This document shows positions 1-6,962 of a DNA stretch of 64,000 nt, in pieces (positions within the stretch are counted from its first letter, which is position 1; every line of letters begins with the position of its first letter). This DNA comes from an uncultured Bacteroidales bacterium. Its GTDB lineage: Bacteria > Bacteroidota > Bacteroidia > Bacteroidales > Paludibacteraceae. The stretch covers positions 1 through 64,000 of the forward strand of contig CACWZZ010000006.1 of assembly GCA_902765485.1 (NCBI GenBank), read 5' to 3'. Made by a program: the position numbers and the translations under genes. The notes beneath the pieces are model-generated. The model saw only the letters and a program-made list of their open reading frames with translations, was not told the DNA's origin and searched no databases.

Positions 1-1299
1 AACAAGCCATGCACAATCATACGCCGCGTATTTGAAGCCGTCGCGTAAGGTGATCTTCACTACCTTGAAGCCCATAGCAAACAAGATTTGGAATATACCG
101 ATGAGGATGGCAAACACCATCATAGGATGGTACGAACCGCCCATGAAATGCACCGTAGCATTCGTCTCCGTGATGAAATACTGCTTCACAGGAGCAAGGA
201 ATGCCACTTCTTCCAGATTGATTCCGAAGAACATACCCGTCAGAATACCGACAATCATGGTCGTTGCGCCCATAAAAACGCCTAACCATCCCCACTCTTT
301 CAGTTTCGGAGCTTTGAGAATGACCGCTATACCTGCCAATAAGATCAACAAGCCGTAGCCTCCATCGCCCAAACAGAGTCCGAAGAACAACATGAAGAAC
401 GGCGCAAAGAAAGGCGTTGGATCTATCTCTGTATAATTTGGCAGCGAATAGAGCCGCGTGATCGGTTCAAAGAGCCGGGCGTAGAAGTTATTCTTCAGTT
501 GAATCGGCACTTCGTCCTCCTTGGTCGGATCGGTCTCTTCGTAATACACTTCGGCTGAAGCCAACATAGCATTCAGTTCCGCCTCTTTATCAATCGGACA
601 GAAACCTTCGATGAGGCATAATGAGCCATCTGCCAGTTTGTCGGTAGAGAGTTTAACTCGCTGCCAATCAATCTGTTGGCGCGCTTCTTGCAGTTCCTGT
701 TTAAGCTTCTCCAGATTCGCTACTTTCCATGCTTCGATACGCGCATCTGCCGCTGCCAAAAGACCTTTCAGATGATCGATCTCTTGGTTCCATTGTGCAG
801 CTGATTTAGCGGGCTGCGGAAGTTCCGTAGCGTTTTCGAGCAGATCCGAGTTATCGATGTTTTGGGATGCCGAGTTATCGACTACTACGAAATAGGTCTT
901 TCCTCCCTCGTTAGCAACCGCTATACCCCACTCTTCCTTGTATGCCTTCTCCGAGCAGCAGAAGAACCGCAGCTTGTAACCCGCTTCTTGCAGTTCCGCG
1001 ATGCGTTTGGCATCGAAATCGCCCCAAATAGCCACTTGCTGTTGCGCAGTTTTCGCTTCAGCGATACGTTGCTCTATTGCCGCACGTTCTTGGATCATCT
1101 GATCCGGCGCACCTTGCTGGAGCAAACGGCGGAGTTCATCTTCGTGCTGCAGCGCAGCCTGAAGCGTTTCGTCATTTTCTATGTCGCCGGCAGATTTGAG
1201 CGTGATATCTACTACGCCCAGATCGCGCAATTGGGTAAGGAACGGCTCATAATCACGATGGAACACCAAGAAGGTGTATTTCTTCATTTTCGTAATCAT
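1..1299 (-). CDS. atpI: V/A-type ATP synthase subunit I (partial, C-terminus beyond left edge)
   Basis: Membrane stator subunit of the V/A-type rotary ATPase, linking the peripheral stalk to the ion-conducting ring. The visible 433 codons hold the long soluble N-terminal half with helical stretches, then the first membrane segments including the family signature FFGLCLGDGGYGL and a following GVFMGATTMIVGILTG helix. Subunit I proteins are usually 600-650 residues, so roughly the last third is missing; the frame is open at base 1. The start is fixed by an ATGA overlap with the stop of the subunit D gene (bases 1296-1299), which indicates translational coupling. It is the last visible gene of the ATPase operon; the proteolipid subunit K would be expected just beyond the left edge. 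Confidence 0.93.
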   Translation of the reverse strand, partial: MITKMKKYTFLVFHRDYEPFLTQLRDLGVVDITLKSAGDIENDETLQAALQHEDELRRLLQQGAPDQMIQERAAIEQRIAEAKTAQQQVAIWGDFDAKRIAELQEAGYKLRFFCCSEKAYKEEWGIAVANEGGKTYFVVVDNSASQNIDNSDLLENATELPQPAKSAAQWNQEIDHLKGLLAAADARIEAWKVANLEKLKQELQEARQQIDWQRVKLSTDKLADGSLCLIEGFCPIDKEAELNAMLASAEVYYEETDPTKEDEVPIQLKNNFYARLFEPITRLYSLPNYTEIDPTPFFAPFFMLFFGLCLGDGGYGLLILLAGIAVILKAPKLKEWGWLGVFMGATTMIVGILTGMFFGINLEEVAFLAPVKQYFITETNATVHFMGGSYHPMMVFAILIGIFQILFAMGFKVVKITLRDGFKYAAYDCAWLV

Positions 1300-1919
1300 G
1301 CTTGTGCCCTCCTTTCTTCCTCTGCACGAGCTTCCGCTTCGCGTTTGGATTTAACGATCTTCTGGCTGGATTTGGAGAGGTTCTCCTCATCTTCCATGAA
1401 TCGTTTGATTTTACGGATAGCATCCTGATAGCCCGGAATCTGCACTTTCTCAAAGAGGTTCACTTTCTGCGTTGTTTTCTTTCGCGCATATTCAAGCAGT
1501 TCCACTTTGCGTCGCACAAACTCCTGACGGATACCCACATCGGCGATAGCTTTGAGTTGCTCAAAGCCATCGGCAAACCACTTCGGACTGGAGAAGAGCG
1601 AGAACTCTTTGGCGGAATAGACCACTTCGTCCAACACGGGCACGCGCACGCCTGCGATCTTCTTAACAGACATTCGCACGTCGTCCACGTGGATGAGCGT
1701 AGTGTCAAATTCGCCCCAAAGCGCTATCATCTGGTCATAATCTTTGATGCGACGGTTCACCTCTTCGTCCAGTTCCTCCAATTCTTGTTTGGCTTTCTTC
1801 ACCTCAAGGCGAAGCGCCGTTTCCTTGCTTTGGAGCGTCGGAAGGGTTCTCTGCCGCATTTTCAGATCTTTCTCCAGACCTTGCAGCGATGTTTTATTAA
1901 ATTGATATTGAATAGCCAT
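1296..1919 (-). CDS. atpD: V/A-type ATP synthase subunit D (central rotor stalk)
   Basis: 207-aa subunit D, the rotor shaft of the V/A-type ATPase that turns inside the A3B3 headpiece. It begins MAIQYQFNKTSLQGL and has the two long helical ends expected of subunit D (about residues 7-75 and 125-190), rich in K/E/R heptads, with a short middle section. Length is normal for the family. It follows the 107-aa hypothetical gene by 27 bases and overlaps the subunit I start by four bases, so it is part of the same transcript. No frameshift or missing region was seen. Confidence 0.93.
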   Translation of the reverse strand: MAIQYQFNKTSLQGLEKDLKMRQRTLPTLQSKETALRLEVKKAKQELEELDEEVNRRIKDYDQMIALWGEFDTTLIHVDDVRMSVKKIAGVRVPVLDEVVYSAKEFSLFSSPKWFADGFEQLKAIADVGIRQEFVRRKVELLEYARKKTTQKVNLFEKVQIPGYQDAIRKIKRFMEDEENLSKSSQKIVKSKREAEARAEEERRAQA

Positions 1920-1946
1920 GTCGATTAACGATTGACAATTTATCTT

Positions 1947-2270
1947 TTATTTCCAGGTCAAATAATAATTGTAGTCGGTTCCGTCCCAATCACAGCCATC
2001 GTGGTCGGTATAGCCGCCAACCGTATAGGTGACACAGACTTGGTTCTTACCGCCTTTGTGCAATTCGTAGATATAGTACGAAGCCTTAAAACGAATCACA
2101 TCTTCGGTAATCTCGGTCACTTCCATTTCGAGGAAAGCATCTATACGGTTCATACCTAAATGAATGGGGACCTCTATCGTTCCTTTATCCTCTGACGGAC
2201 AAACGGTGTAGCCAAGATTACTCCAATCTGCGGTCGAACTTTTGATGGTGATAATTGGGTTGGTTTCCAT
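1947..2270 (-). CDS. Hypothetical protein in V-ATPase operon
   Basis: 107-aa protein of unknown function between the subunit B and D genes. The start chosen is METNPIITIKSS at 2270, seven bases after the subunit B stop; an in-frame ATG further upstream (2303) would overlap atpB and looks less likely. The protein has no signal peptide or membrane segment, is rich in Thr, Asp and aromatic residues, and looks beta-rich, with alternating patterns such as DVIRFKASYYIYEL and a C-terminal DHDGCDWDGTDYNYYLTW. Its position inside the operon suggests a small accessory or assembly factor of the ATPase, but that is inference from context only. Confidence 0.75.
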   Translation of the reverse strand: METNPIITIKSSTADWSNLGYTVCPSEDKGTIEVPIHLGMNRIDAFLEMEVTEITEDVIRFKASYYIYELHKGGKNQVCVTYTVGGYTDHDGCDWDGTDYNYYLTWK

Positions 2271-2277
2271 ATTCTTA

Positions 2278-3603
2278 TTATTTTGGCCAGTATTTCTCCA
2301 CAAGGGCTGCTTTGATATTCACCTCTTCCGGTTTGAAGTACTTACCGAAGAGCGACCAAGCCACATCCAACATCTGAACGGTATTGATGTTCACATCGAT
2401 TGCCAGAATCTCGCGGCTGTAATCGCGCGCGAAGTCGAGACAGCGGATATCGTAGTCTGTCAAATCGAAACCGTTCTCTTTCTTTGTCTTTGCGTTTGCG
2501 GCGTCGGCATACAAGCGAACAGCGGCGTTCATCACCTGCGGATGGTCTTCGCGTGTCTTTTTGCCCGCAACCAACTGTTTCAAACGGCTCAACGAACGGA
2601 ACGGATCCACGATGACTTTACCGATTTCGGAGTCACGACGGAGGTACAACTGACCCTCTGTAATATAACCGGTGTTATCCGGAATAGCGTGTGTGATATC
2701 ACCGCCGGAAAGGGTTGTGACTGCAATGATGGTGATCGAACCGCCGCCAATTTCCTCCGGGAACTGAACCGCTTTCTCGTAGATCTTAGCGAGGTCGGAA
2801 TAGAGCGAACCCGGCATAGAGTCTTTGGACGGAATCTGGTCCATTCGGTTCGAGACGATAGCCAACGCATCGGCATAGAGCGTCATATCGGTCAGCAGAA
2901 CAAGCACCTTCTCGTGTTTCTCTACTGCGAAATACTCGGCTGCGGTAAGCGCCATGTCCGGGATCAGAAGTCGCTCAACAGGCGGGTTCTCGGTGGTGTT
3001 GACAAACGAAACGATGTGGTCGAGCACACCTGCATTGGAGAACACATTCTTGAAATAGAGGTAGTCGTCGTTGGTCAGACCCATACCGCCGAGGATGATC
3101 TTGTCCGCTTCTGCACGGAGCGCAACATTTGCCATCACTTGGTTGTACGGCTGATCCGGATCGGCGAAGAACGGGATCTTCTGTCCGGAAACGAGCGTGT
3201 TATTCAAGTCAATACCGGCAATACCGGTAGCAATCAACTCAGACGGTTGCTTACGACGCACAGGGTTGACAGAAGGACCGCCGATCTCGATCTCTTTTCC
3301 TTCTACAGCAGGACCGCCATCAATAGGCTCACCATAGGCGTTGAAGAAACGACCCGCTAATTGGTCACTCACTTTGAGCGATGGCGCTTTGCCAAGGAAG
3401 ACCACTTCGGCGTTGGTCGGAATACCTTCCGTTCCTTGGAACACCTGCAGCGTCACTTCGTCGCCGATGATCTTAACCACCTGCGCCAACTTACCGTTCA
3501 CGGTAGCCAATTCGTCATTACCCACTCCTTCTGCTTTCAGCGAGCAGGTGGCTTTGGTAATAGCCGTGATTTGGGTATATATTTTTTGAAAAGCCTTTGC
3601 CAT
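2278..3603 (-). CDS. atpB: V/A-type ATP synthase subunit B
   Basis: 441-aa non-catalytic nucleotide-binding-fold subunit of the A3B3 headpiece. Sequence signs are the N-terminal beta-barrel ending in LGKAPSLKVSDQLAGRFF, the segment SELIATGIAGIDLNNTLVSGQKIPFF where catalytic subunits carry a P-loop (here degenerate, with no GxxxxGKT), and YSDLAKIYEKA with the GSITIIAV strand of the RecA-like core. Length and domain order are normal. It lies downstream of subunit A across a 131-base gap that carries short tandem repeats. It belongs to the operon whose promoter is at 6879-6909. Confidence 0.95.
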   Translation of the reverse strand: MAKAFQKIYTQITAITKATCSLKAEGVGNDELATVNGKLAQVVKIIGDEVTLQVFQGTEGIPTNAEVVFLGKAPSLKVSDQLAGRFFNAYGEPIDGGPAVEGKEIEIGGPSVNPVRRKQPSELIATGIAGIDLNNTLVSGQKIPFFADPDQPYNQVMANVALRAEADKIILGGMGLTNDDYLYFKNVFSNAGVLDHIVSFVNTTENPPVERLLIPDMALTAAEYFAVEKHEKVLVLLTDMTLYADALAIVSNRMDQIPSKDSMPGSLYSDLAKIYEKAVQFPEEIGGGSITIIAVTTLSGGDITHAIPDNTGYITEGQLYLRRDSEIGKVIVDPFRSLSRLKQLVAGKKTREDHPQVMNAAVRLYADAANAKTKKENGFDLTDYDIRCLDFARDYSREILAIDVNINTVQMLDVAWSLFGKYFKPEEVNIKAALVEKYWPK

Positions 3604-3734
3604 AAATTTATGCTATTAAGTTGTTTCCCATCATACTTTCCTCTCGCTTGTGTCAGTTTCAACCGTCGGCTGACCGTCGGGTGACCGTCGGGGTTGACAG
3701 GTAAATGAGAGGTAAATGAGAGTTTTTTTTATCG
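3604..3734. repeat. Short tandem repeats between atpA and atpB
   Basis: The 131-base gap contains three 11-bp units of the form TGACCGTCGGG (3660-3692, the first degenerate), then two 11-bp units GTAAATGAGAG (3701-3722), then a run of eight T at 3723-3730. No gene was seen. On the coding (minus) strand the array lies in the untranslated segment between the two headpiece genes. Confidence 0.8.
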
Positions 3735-5492
3735 TTATTTCTTTAGTTGTTTCTCAGCCAAGAGTTCATCGAGTTTCTTGCGGTAATCTTCAAACTCCGG
3801 CGAATGGAACTCGCAGTAGTTCATCTGCTTGCAGAGGTTGATGACGCGTTTGAAATAGTCGATCACATCGGTGAAGATGTCGAAATTATAATCATGACGG
3901 CAGATGTCCATCACAAGGCGGAGCATGTACTGCTGGCGCTCGAGCGGACAAACGGCGTCGATCTTATCAAAGGCATCCTGCTGGAGGATCACGAAGTCAA
4001 TCACTTCGGATTTCCAGAACTCCTCGTGGTAATCAACGGGCACGCCGTCGTCACCGAGGATGTTGATCTGCTCCTGGATCTCCTTACCGCGCTGCAGGTA
4101 GGTCTTCATGTCGTTCACCATCGGCAGCCACTCTTTGTCAATCAGCTCCGCGATATATGCCTCGAACTCCGGATACTCCACGTATTTGGAATACGAATCA
4201 ATCGGGTTGACAGCCGGGTAGCGTTTGCGGTCCGCACGTGCCTGCTCCAAAGCATAGAAACAACGTGCCACTTTCTTCGTTCCTTCCGTCACAGGCTCTT
4301 TCAAGTTACCACCGGCAGGCGAAACGGTTCCGAGGAAAGTAACGGAACCCGTAGCACCATTATTAAGGTACACGTAACCCGCGCGGGCATAGAAGGCACC
4401 GATGATTGCGGAGAGGTCCATCGGGAAGGCATCCTGTCCCGGGAGCTCCTCCAGACGGTTTGACATCTCACGCAAGGCTTGTGCCCAACGGCTGGTCGAA
4501 TCCGCCATGAGCAGCACGCGCAGACCCATCGAACGATAGTATTCCGCGATGGTCATGGACGTATAAACGGACGCCTCGCGGGAAGCGACAGGCATGTTGG
4601 AGGTGTTGGCGATGATGATGGTACGCTCCATCAGCTTGCGTCCCGTGTGCGGATCTTCCAGTTCCGGGAACTCGGTGAAGGTCTCCACAACCTCGTTGGC
4701 ACGCTCACCGCAGGCAGCGATGATCACGATGTCCGCTTCGGCTTGTTTGGAGATCGCATGCTGGAGCACGGTCTTACCTGTTCCGAACGGACCGGGGATA
4801 AAACCTGTTCCGCCCTCGCAAAGCGGGTTCGCGGTATCGATGGTACGAACGCCTGTCTCCAGCAGTTTGAAGGGCCGCGGTTTCTCGCGGTACGCCAAGA
4901 TGGCTTTTTTCACAGGCCATTTCTGAACCATCGTCACTTCGTGGTCCACGCCGTCAGCATCGGTCAGAACAGCCATCACTTCATGGATGGTATATTCTCC
5001 GGCTTTGGCGATTGATTTGACCGTATAAGTGCCTTCGAAGACGAATGGCACCATGATCTTGTGCGGCTGGTGGTTCTCATCCACTTCGCCCAGCCAAGCA
5101 GCGGCTTCCACTTTGTCGCCCACTTTGGCGATCGGAGTGAACGCCCATTTTTTCTTCTCGTCGAGCGGGAAATTATACTCTCCTCGTTTGAGGAACACGC
5201 CGGTCAGTTTGTCCAGATCGTTCTGCAGACCATCGTAGTTACGGCTCAGCAGACCGGGTCCGAGAGTCACCTCCAACATGTGACCGGTGAACTCTACTTT
5301 GTCACCCACTTTCAGCCCACGGGTGGATTCAAACACCTGTGCATAGACGTTTGCGCCGATGACTTTGATGACCTCTGCCATCAGCCGCGTCTCATTTACA
5401 AAGATGTAGCAAATTTCATTTTGAGCTACAGGTCCATCGACAGCCACCGTGACGAGGTTGGCGATGATACCTTTTACTTTTCCTGTTGTCAT
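3735..5492 (-). CDS. atpA: V/A-type ATP synthase subunit A (catalytic)
   Basis: 585-aa catalytic subunit of the rotary ATPase headpiece. The P-loop reads GPFGTGKTVLQ (about residues 233-243), the family's large non-homologous insert lies between the barrel and the P-loop, and the Walker B/catalytic region includes MADSTSRWAQALREMSNRLEELPGQDAFP. Length matches V/A-type A subunits (about 580-600). The neighbouring genes supply B, D, E and I. It lacks the vacuolar-type extra N-terminal features and fits the bacterial V/A group. Whether the enzyme moves protons or sodium cannot be decided here because the subunit K gene is outside the window. Confidence 0.96.
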   Translation of the reverse strand: MTTGKVKGIIANLVTVAVDGPVAQNEICYIFVNETRLMAEVIKVIGANVYAQVFESTRGLKVGDKVEFTGHMLEVTLGPGLLSRNYDGLQNDLDKLTGVFLKRGEYNFPLDEKKKWAFTPIAKVGDKVEAAAWLGEVDENHQPHKIMVPFVFEGTYTVKSIAKAGEYTIHEVMAVLTDADGVDHEVTMVQKWPVKKAILAYREKPRPFKLLETGVRTIDTANPLCEGGTGFIPGPFGTGKTVLQHAISKQAEADIVIIAACGERANEVVETFTEFPELEDPHTGRKLMERTIIIANTSNMPVASREASVYTSMTIAEYYRSMGLRVLLMADSTSRWAQALREMSNRLEELPGQDAFPMDLSAIIGAFYARAGYVYLNNGATGSVTFLGTVSPAGGNLKEPVTEGTKKVARCFYALEQARADRKRYPAVNPIDSYSKYVEYPEFEAYIAELIDKEWLPMVNDMKTYLQRGKEIQEQINILGDDGVPVDYHEEFWKSEVIDFVILQQDAFDKIDAVCPLERQQYMLRLVMDICRHDYNFDIFTDVIDYFKRVINLCKQMNYCEFHSPEFEDYRKKLDELLAEKQLKK

Positions 5493-5530
5493 AAAAATAT
5501 TTACGATTTATTCATTTACAATTTGTTCAT

Positions 5531-6145
5531 TTATGCGTCGATGCGTACTCCTTTCTTCATGTCCGCCACCATAGCTCGGAAGACCCGTTCGCCTTCCTCA
5601 ACGGTCAGCAGGCTCCAGCGATGCAGCATTACCGCCTCCAGATAATAAGCAAACACCATCTCCGCGGAAAAGAAATCAAACTCCGTGCGATCCTGTAGCC
5701 ATTCAAAACGGATGGCATCCATCGCTTTCTCGCGCGCCATCAGGTCCTCAATCTGCGCCAAAGCCAGAATCGATTGATAGTCACCCGACAGTTCATTTAG
5801 TCCGAAATCTTTCTGCGAAGTATGCGTGCGCAGCTGCTCGGCTACTTCGTCGTTGCCCACAATCTGCGTTTTCATGTCAAAACCGTGCTTGCGGCAAATC
5901 TGCGCGACCAGCACATTGTTCATATCGCGGTTGAAGGCAAACCACTCACGGATGAAGCGATTCTTCGCTTTCAATCCCGTCTCCAGCGTAGCCTCATCCA
6001 TCGGCACACGAAGCAGATCCAGCATCGCCTTGTCCGACTCCTGCATCTGTTCGTCCAGCAGTTCGTCCAATTTCTCCAGCGATACCGGTGCGTCCGATCC
6101 GGCTTTCAACTCCGGAAGTCCCGACAGTAAATACTCGTAAGTCAT
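5531..6145 (-). CDS. DUF2764 family protein (V-ATPase operon accessory)
   Basis: 204-aa mostly helical cytoplasmic protein beginning MTYEYLLSGLPEL. The opening and size fit the DUF2764 family, which in Bacteroidota sits in V/A-ATPase operons between subunits E and A. Its place in the operon is where other lineages encode subunit C or F-like stalk parts, so it may act as a divergent stalk subunit; that is inference. Conserved-looking features are the acidic LDELLDEQM helix, a KAKNRFIREWFAFNRDMNNVLVA helix and a C-terminal VFAYYLEAVMLHRW segment. It is flanked by 35-39 base gaps built of repeated TTTACTATTTTGTCA-like sequence. Confidence 0.85.
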   Translation of the reverse strand: MTYEYLLSGLPELKAGSDAPVSLEKLDELLDEQMQESDKAMLDLLRVPMDEATLETGLKAKNRFIREWFAFNRDMNNVLVAQICRKHGFDMKTQIVGNDEVAEQLRTHTSQKDFGLNELSGDYQSILALAQIEDLMAREKAMDAIRFEWLQDRTEFDFFSAEMVFAYYLEAVMLHRWSLLTVEEGERVFRAMVADMKKGVRIDA

Positions 6146-6180
6146 GACATTTACTATTTTGTCATTTACTATTTGTTCAT
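6146..6180. repeat. AT-rich direct repeat between subunit E and DUF2764 genes
   Basis: The gap is made of two imperfect copies of a 16-17 base unit (TTTACTATTTTGTCA then TTTACTATTTGTTCA). A related copy (TTTACAATTTGTTCA) recurs at 5515-5529 before the subunit A gene. No coding potential was seen. Confidence 0.6.
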
Positions 6181-6765
6181 TTAGAACAGCTCCTCAACCA
6201 ACTGTGGACGAAGCATTTCCTTGAAGTACGCGATGAATTCCGCGTCGCCGAAAGCGAGTTTGTAACCGCCTTTCGCCGGCTGAATAGTGAAATCAGTTTT
6301 GATACCTTTCACCTCTTCGATCTTCACGCCCTTCTCCAGCAAACCTTTGGCATTGGCTGCAAAATATTTCTTCAGCGCCTCTGCATCTTTGGCTTCGATG
6401 AGTACTTCGCCGTTTTTCGCCATCTGCTCTGCCAGTTTGGCGATCAGCCCTTGCATGAACTTGGCGTCCGCCGTAGCAGCTTTCACGCTGTCCGAAGCGA
6501 TTTTGTCGGAAAGCAGGTTCGCGATTTCCGTCTTCACGGCATTCACACTCTGCTCGGCATACAGTTTCAACTCAGCGCGAGTCTTCTTGTCCAAATCAGC
6601 CGATTTGCTCTCTGCTTCGGCTACCAGCGCAGCAGCCTTTTTCTCTGCCTCGGCAATGATTTCTGCGGCTTTCGCGTTCGCTTTCTCAACAATCTGTTGT
6701 GCTTCCGCTTGGCCTTTCTCTACGCCCTCTGCGTAGATCTTGTCTGTTAATTCTGAAAGATTCAT
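6181..6765 (-). CDS. atpE: V/A-type ATP synthase subunit E (peripheral stalk)
   Basis: 194-aa subunit E. The N-terminal half (about residues 10-100) is a charged, Ala/Glu/Lys-rich helix of coiled-coil type (for example IVEKANAKAAEIIAEAEKKA), followed by a mixed alpha/beta C-terminal domain ending YFKEMLRPQLVEELF, the expected layout for the peripheral-stalk E subunit. It is the first gene of the operon, 113 bases downstream of the promoter -7 box at 6879-6886. Confidence 0.9.
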   Translation of the reverse strand: MNLSELTDKIYAEGVEKGQAEAQQIVEKANAKAAEIIAEAEKKAAALVAEAESKSADLDKKTRAELKLYAEQSVNAVKTEIANLLSDKIASDSVKAATADAKFMQGLIAKLAEQMAKNGEVLIEAKDAEALKKYFAANAKGLLEKGVKIEEVKGIKTDFTIQPAKGGYKLAFGDAEFIAYFKEMLRPQLVEELF

Positions 6766-6878
6766 ATAGTTGATTTTTTAATTATGTACTCTATTTTCTG
6801 CCACTCAATCGGGGTTTTGTCGTGGTTGTTTCGTGGTTTTTTCGGGTTATCAAATATTCTTCCCCATAAAATCCGCTG

Positions 6879-6909
6879 CAAATTTACGAAAAAAAAATAA
6901 CATAAACAA
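6879..6909 (-). promoter_or_regulatory. Promoter of the V-ATPase operon, with an operator-like palindrome
   Basis: On the minus strand TTG (6909-6907), exactly 20 bases, then TAAATTTG (6886-6879), matching the Bacteroidota -33/-7 pattern TTG and TAnnTTTG. A perfect inverted repeat CATAAACA-AA-TGTTTATG (6901-6918) covers the -33 box and could be a regulator site. The leader is about 100 bases. The 66-codon frame overlapping this region (6762-6962) shows no protein-like features. Confidence 0.75.
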
Positions 6910-6962
6910 ATGTTTATGCCACTTTTATGAAAATTTAGCAATAATTCAGCAAAATAATACAT

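Noticed and set aside
17..295. 92-codon minus-strand frame at the left edge
   Set aside because: It is out of frame with subunit I, whose reading frame is open from 1299 to base 1 with membrane-helix composition.
2242..3360. 372-codon open frame on the plus strand opposite atpB
   Set aside because: Antisense shadow of a highly conserved gene; no protein features of its own.
6762..6962. 66-codon minus-strand frame upstream of the subunit E gene
   Set aside because: It covers the V-ATPase promoter and leader and has no protein-like pattern beyond an AT-rich N-terminus.
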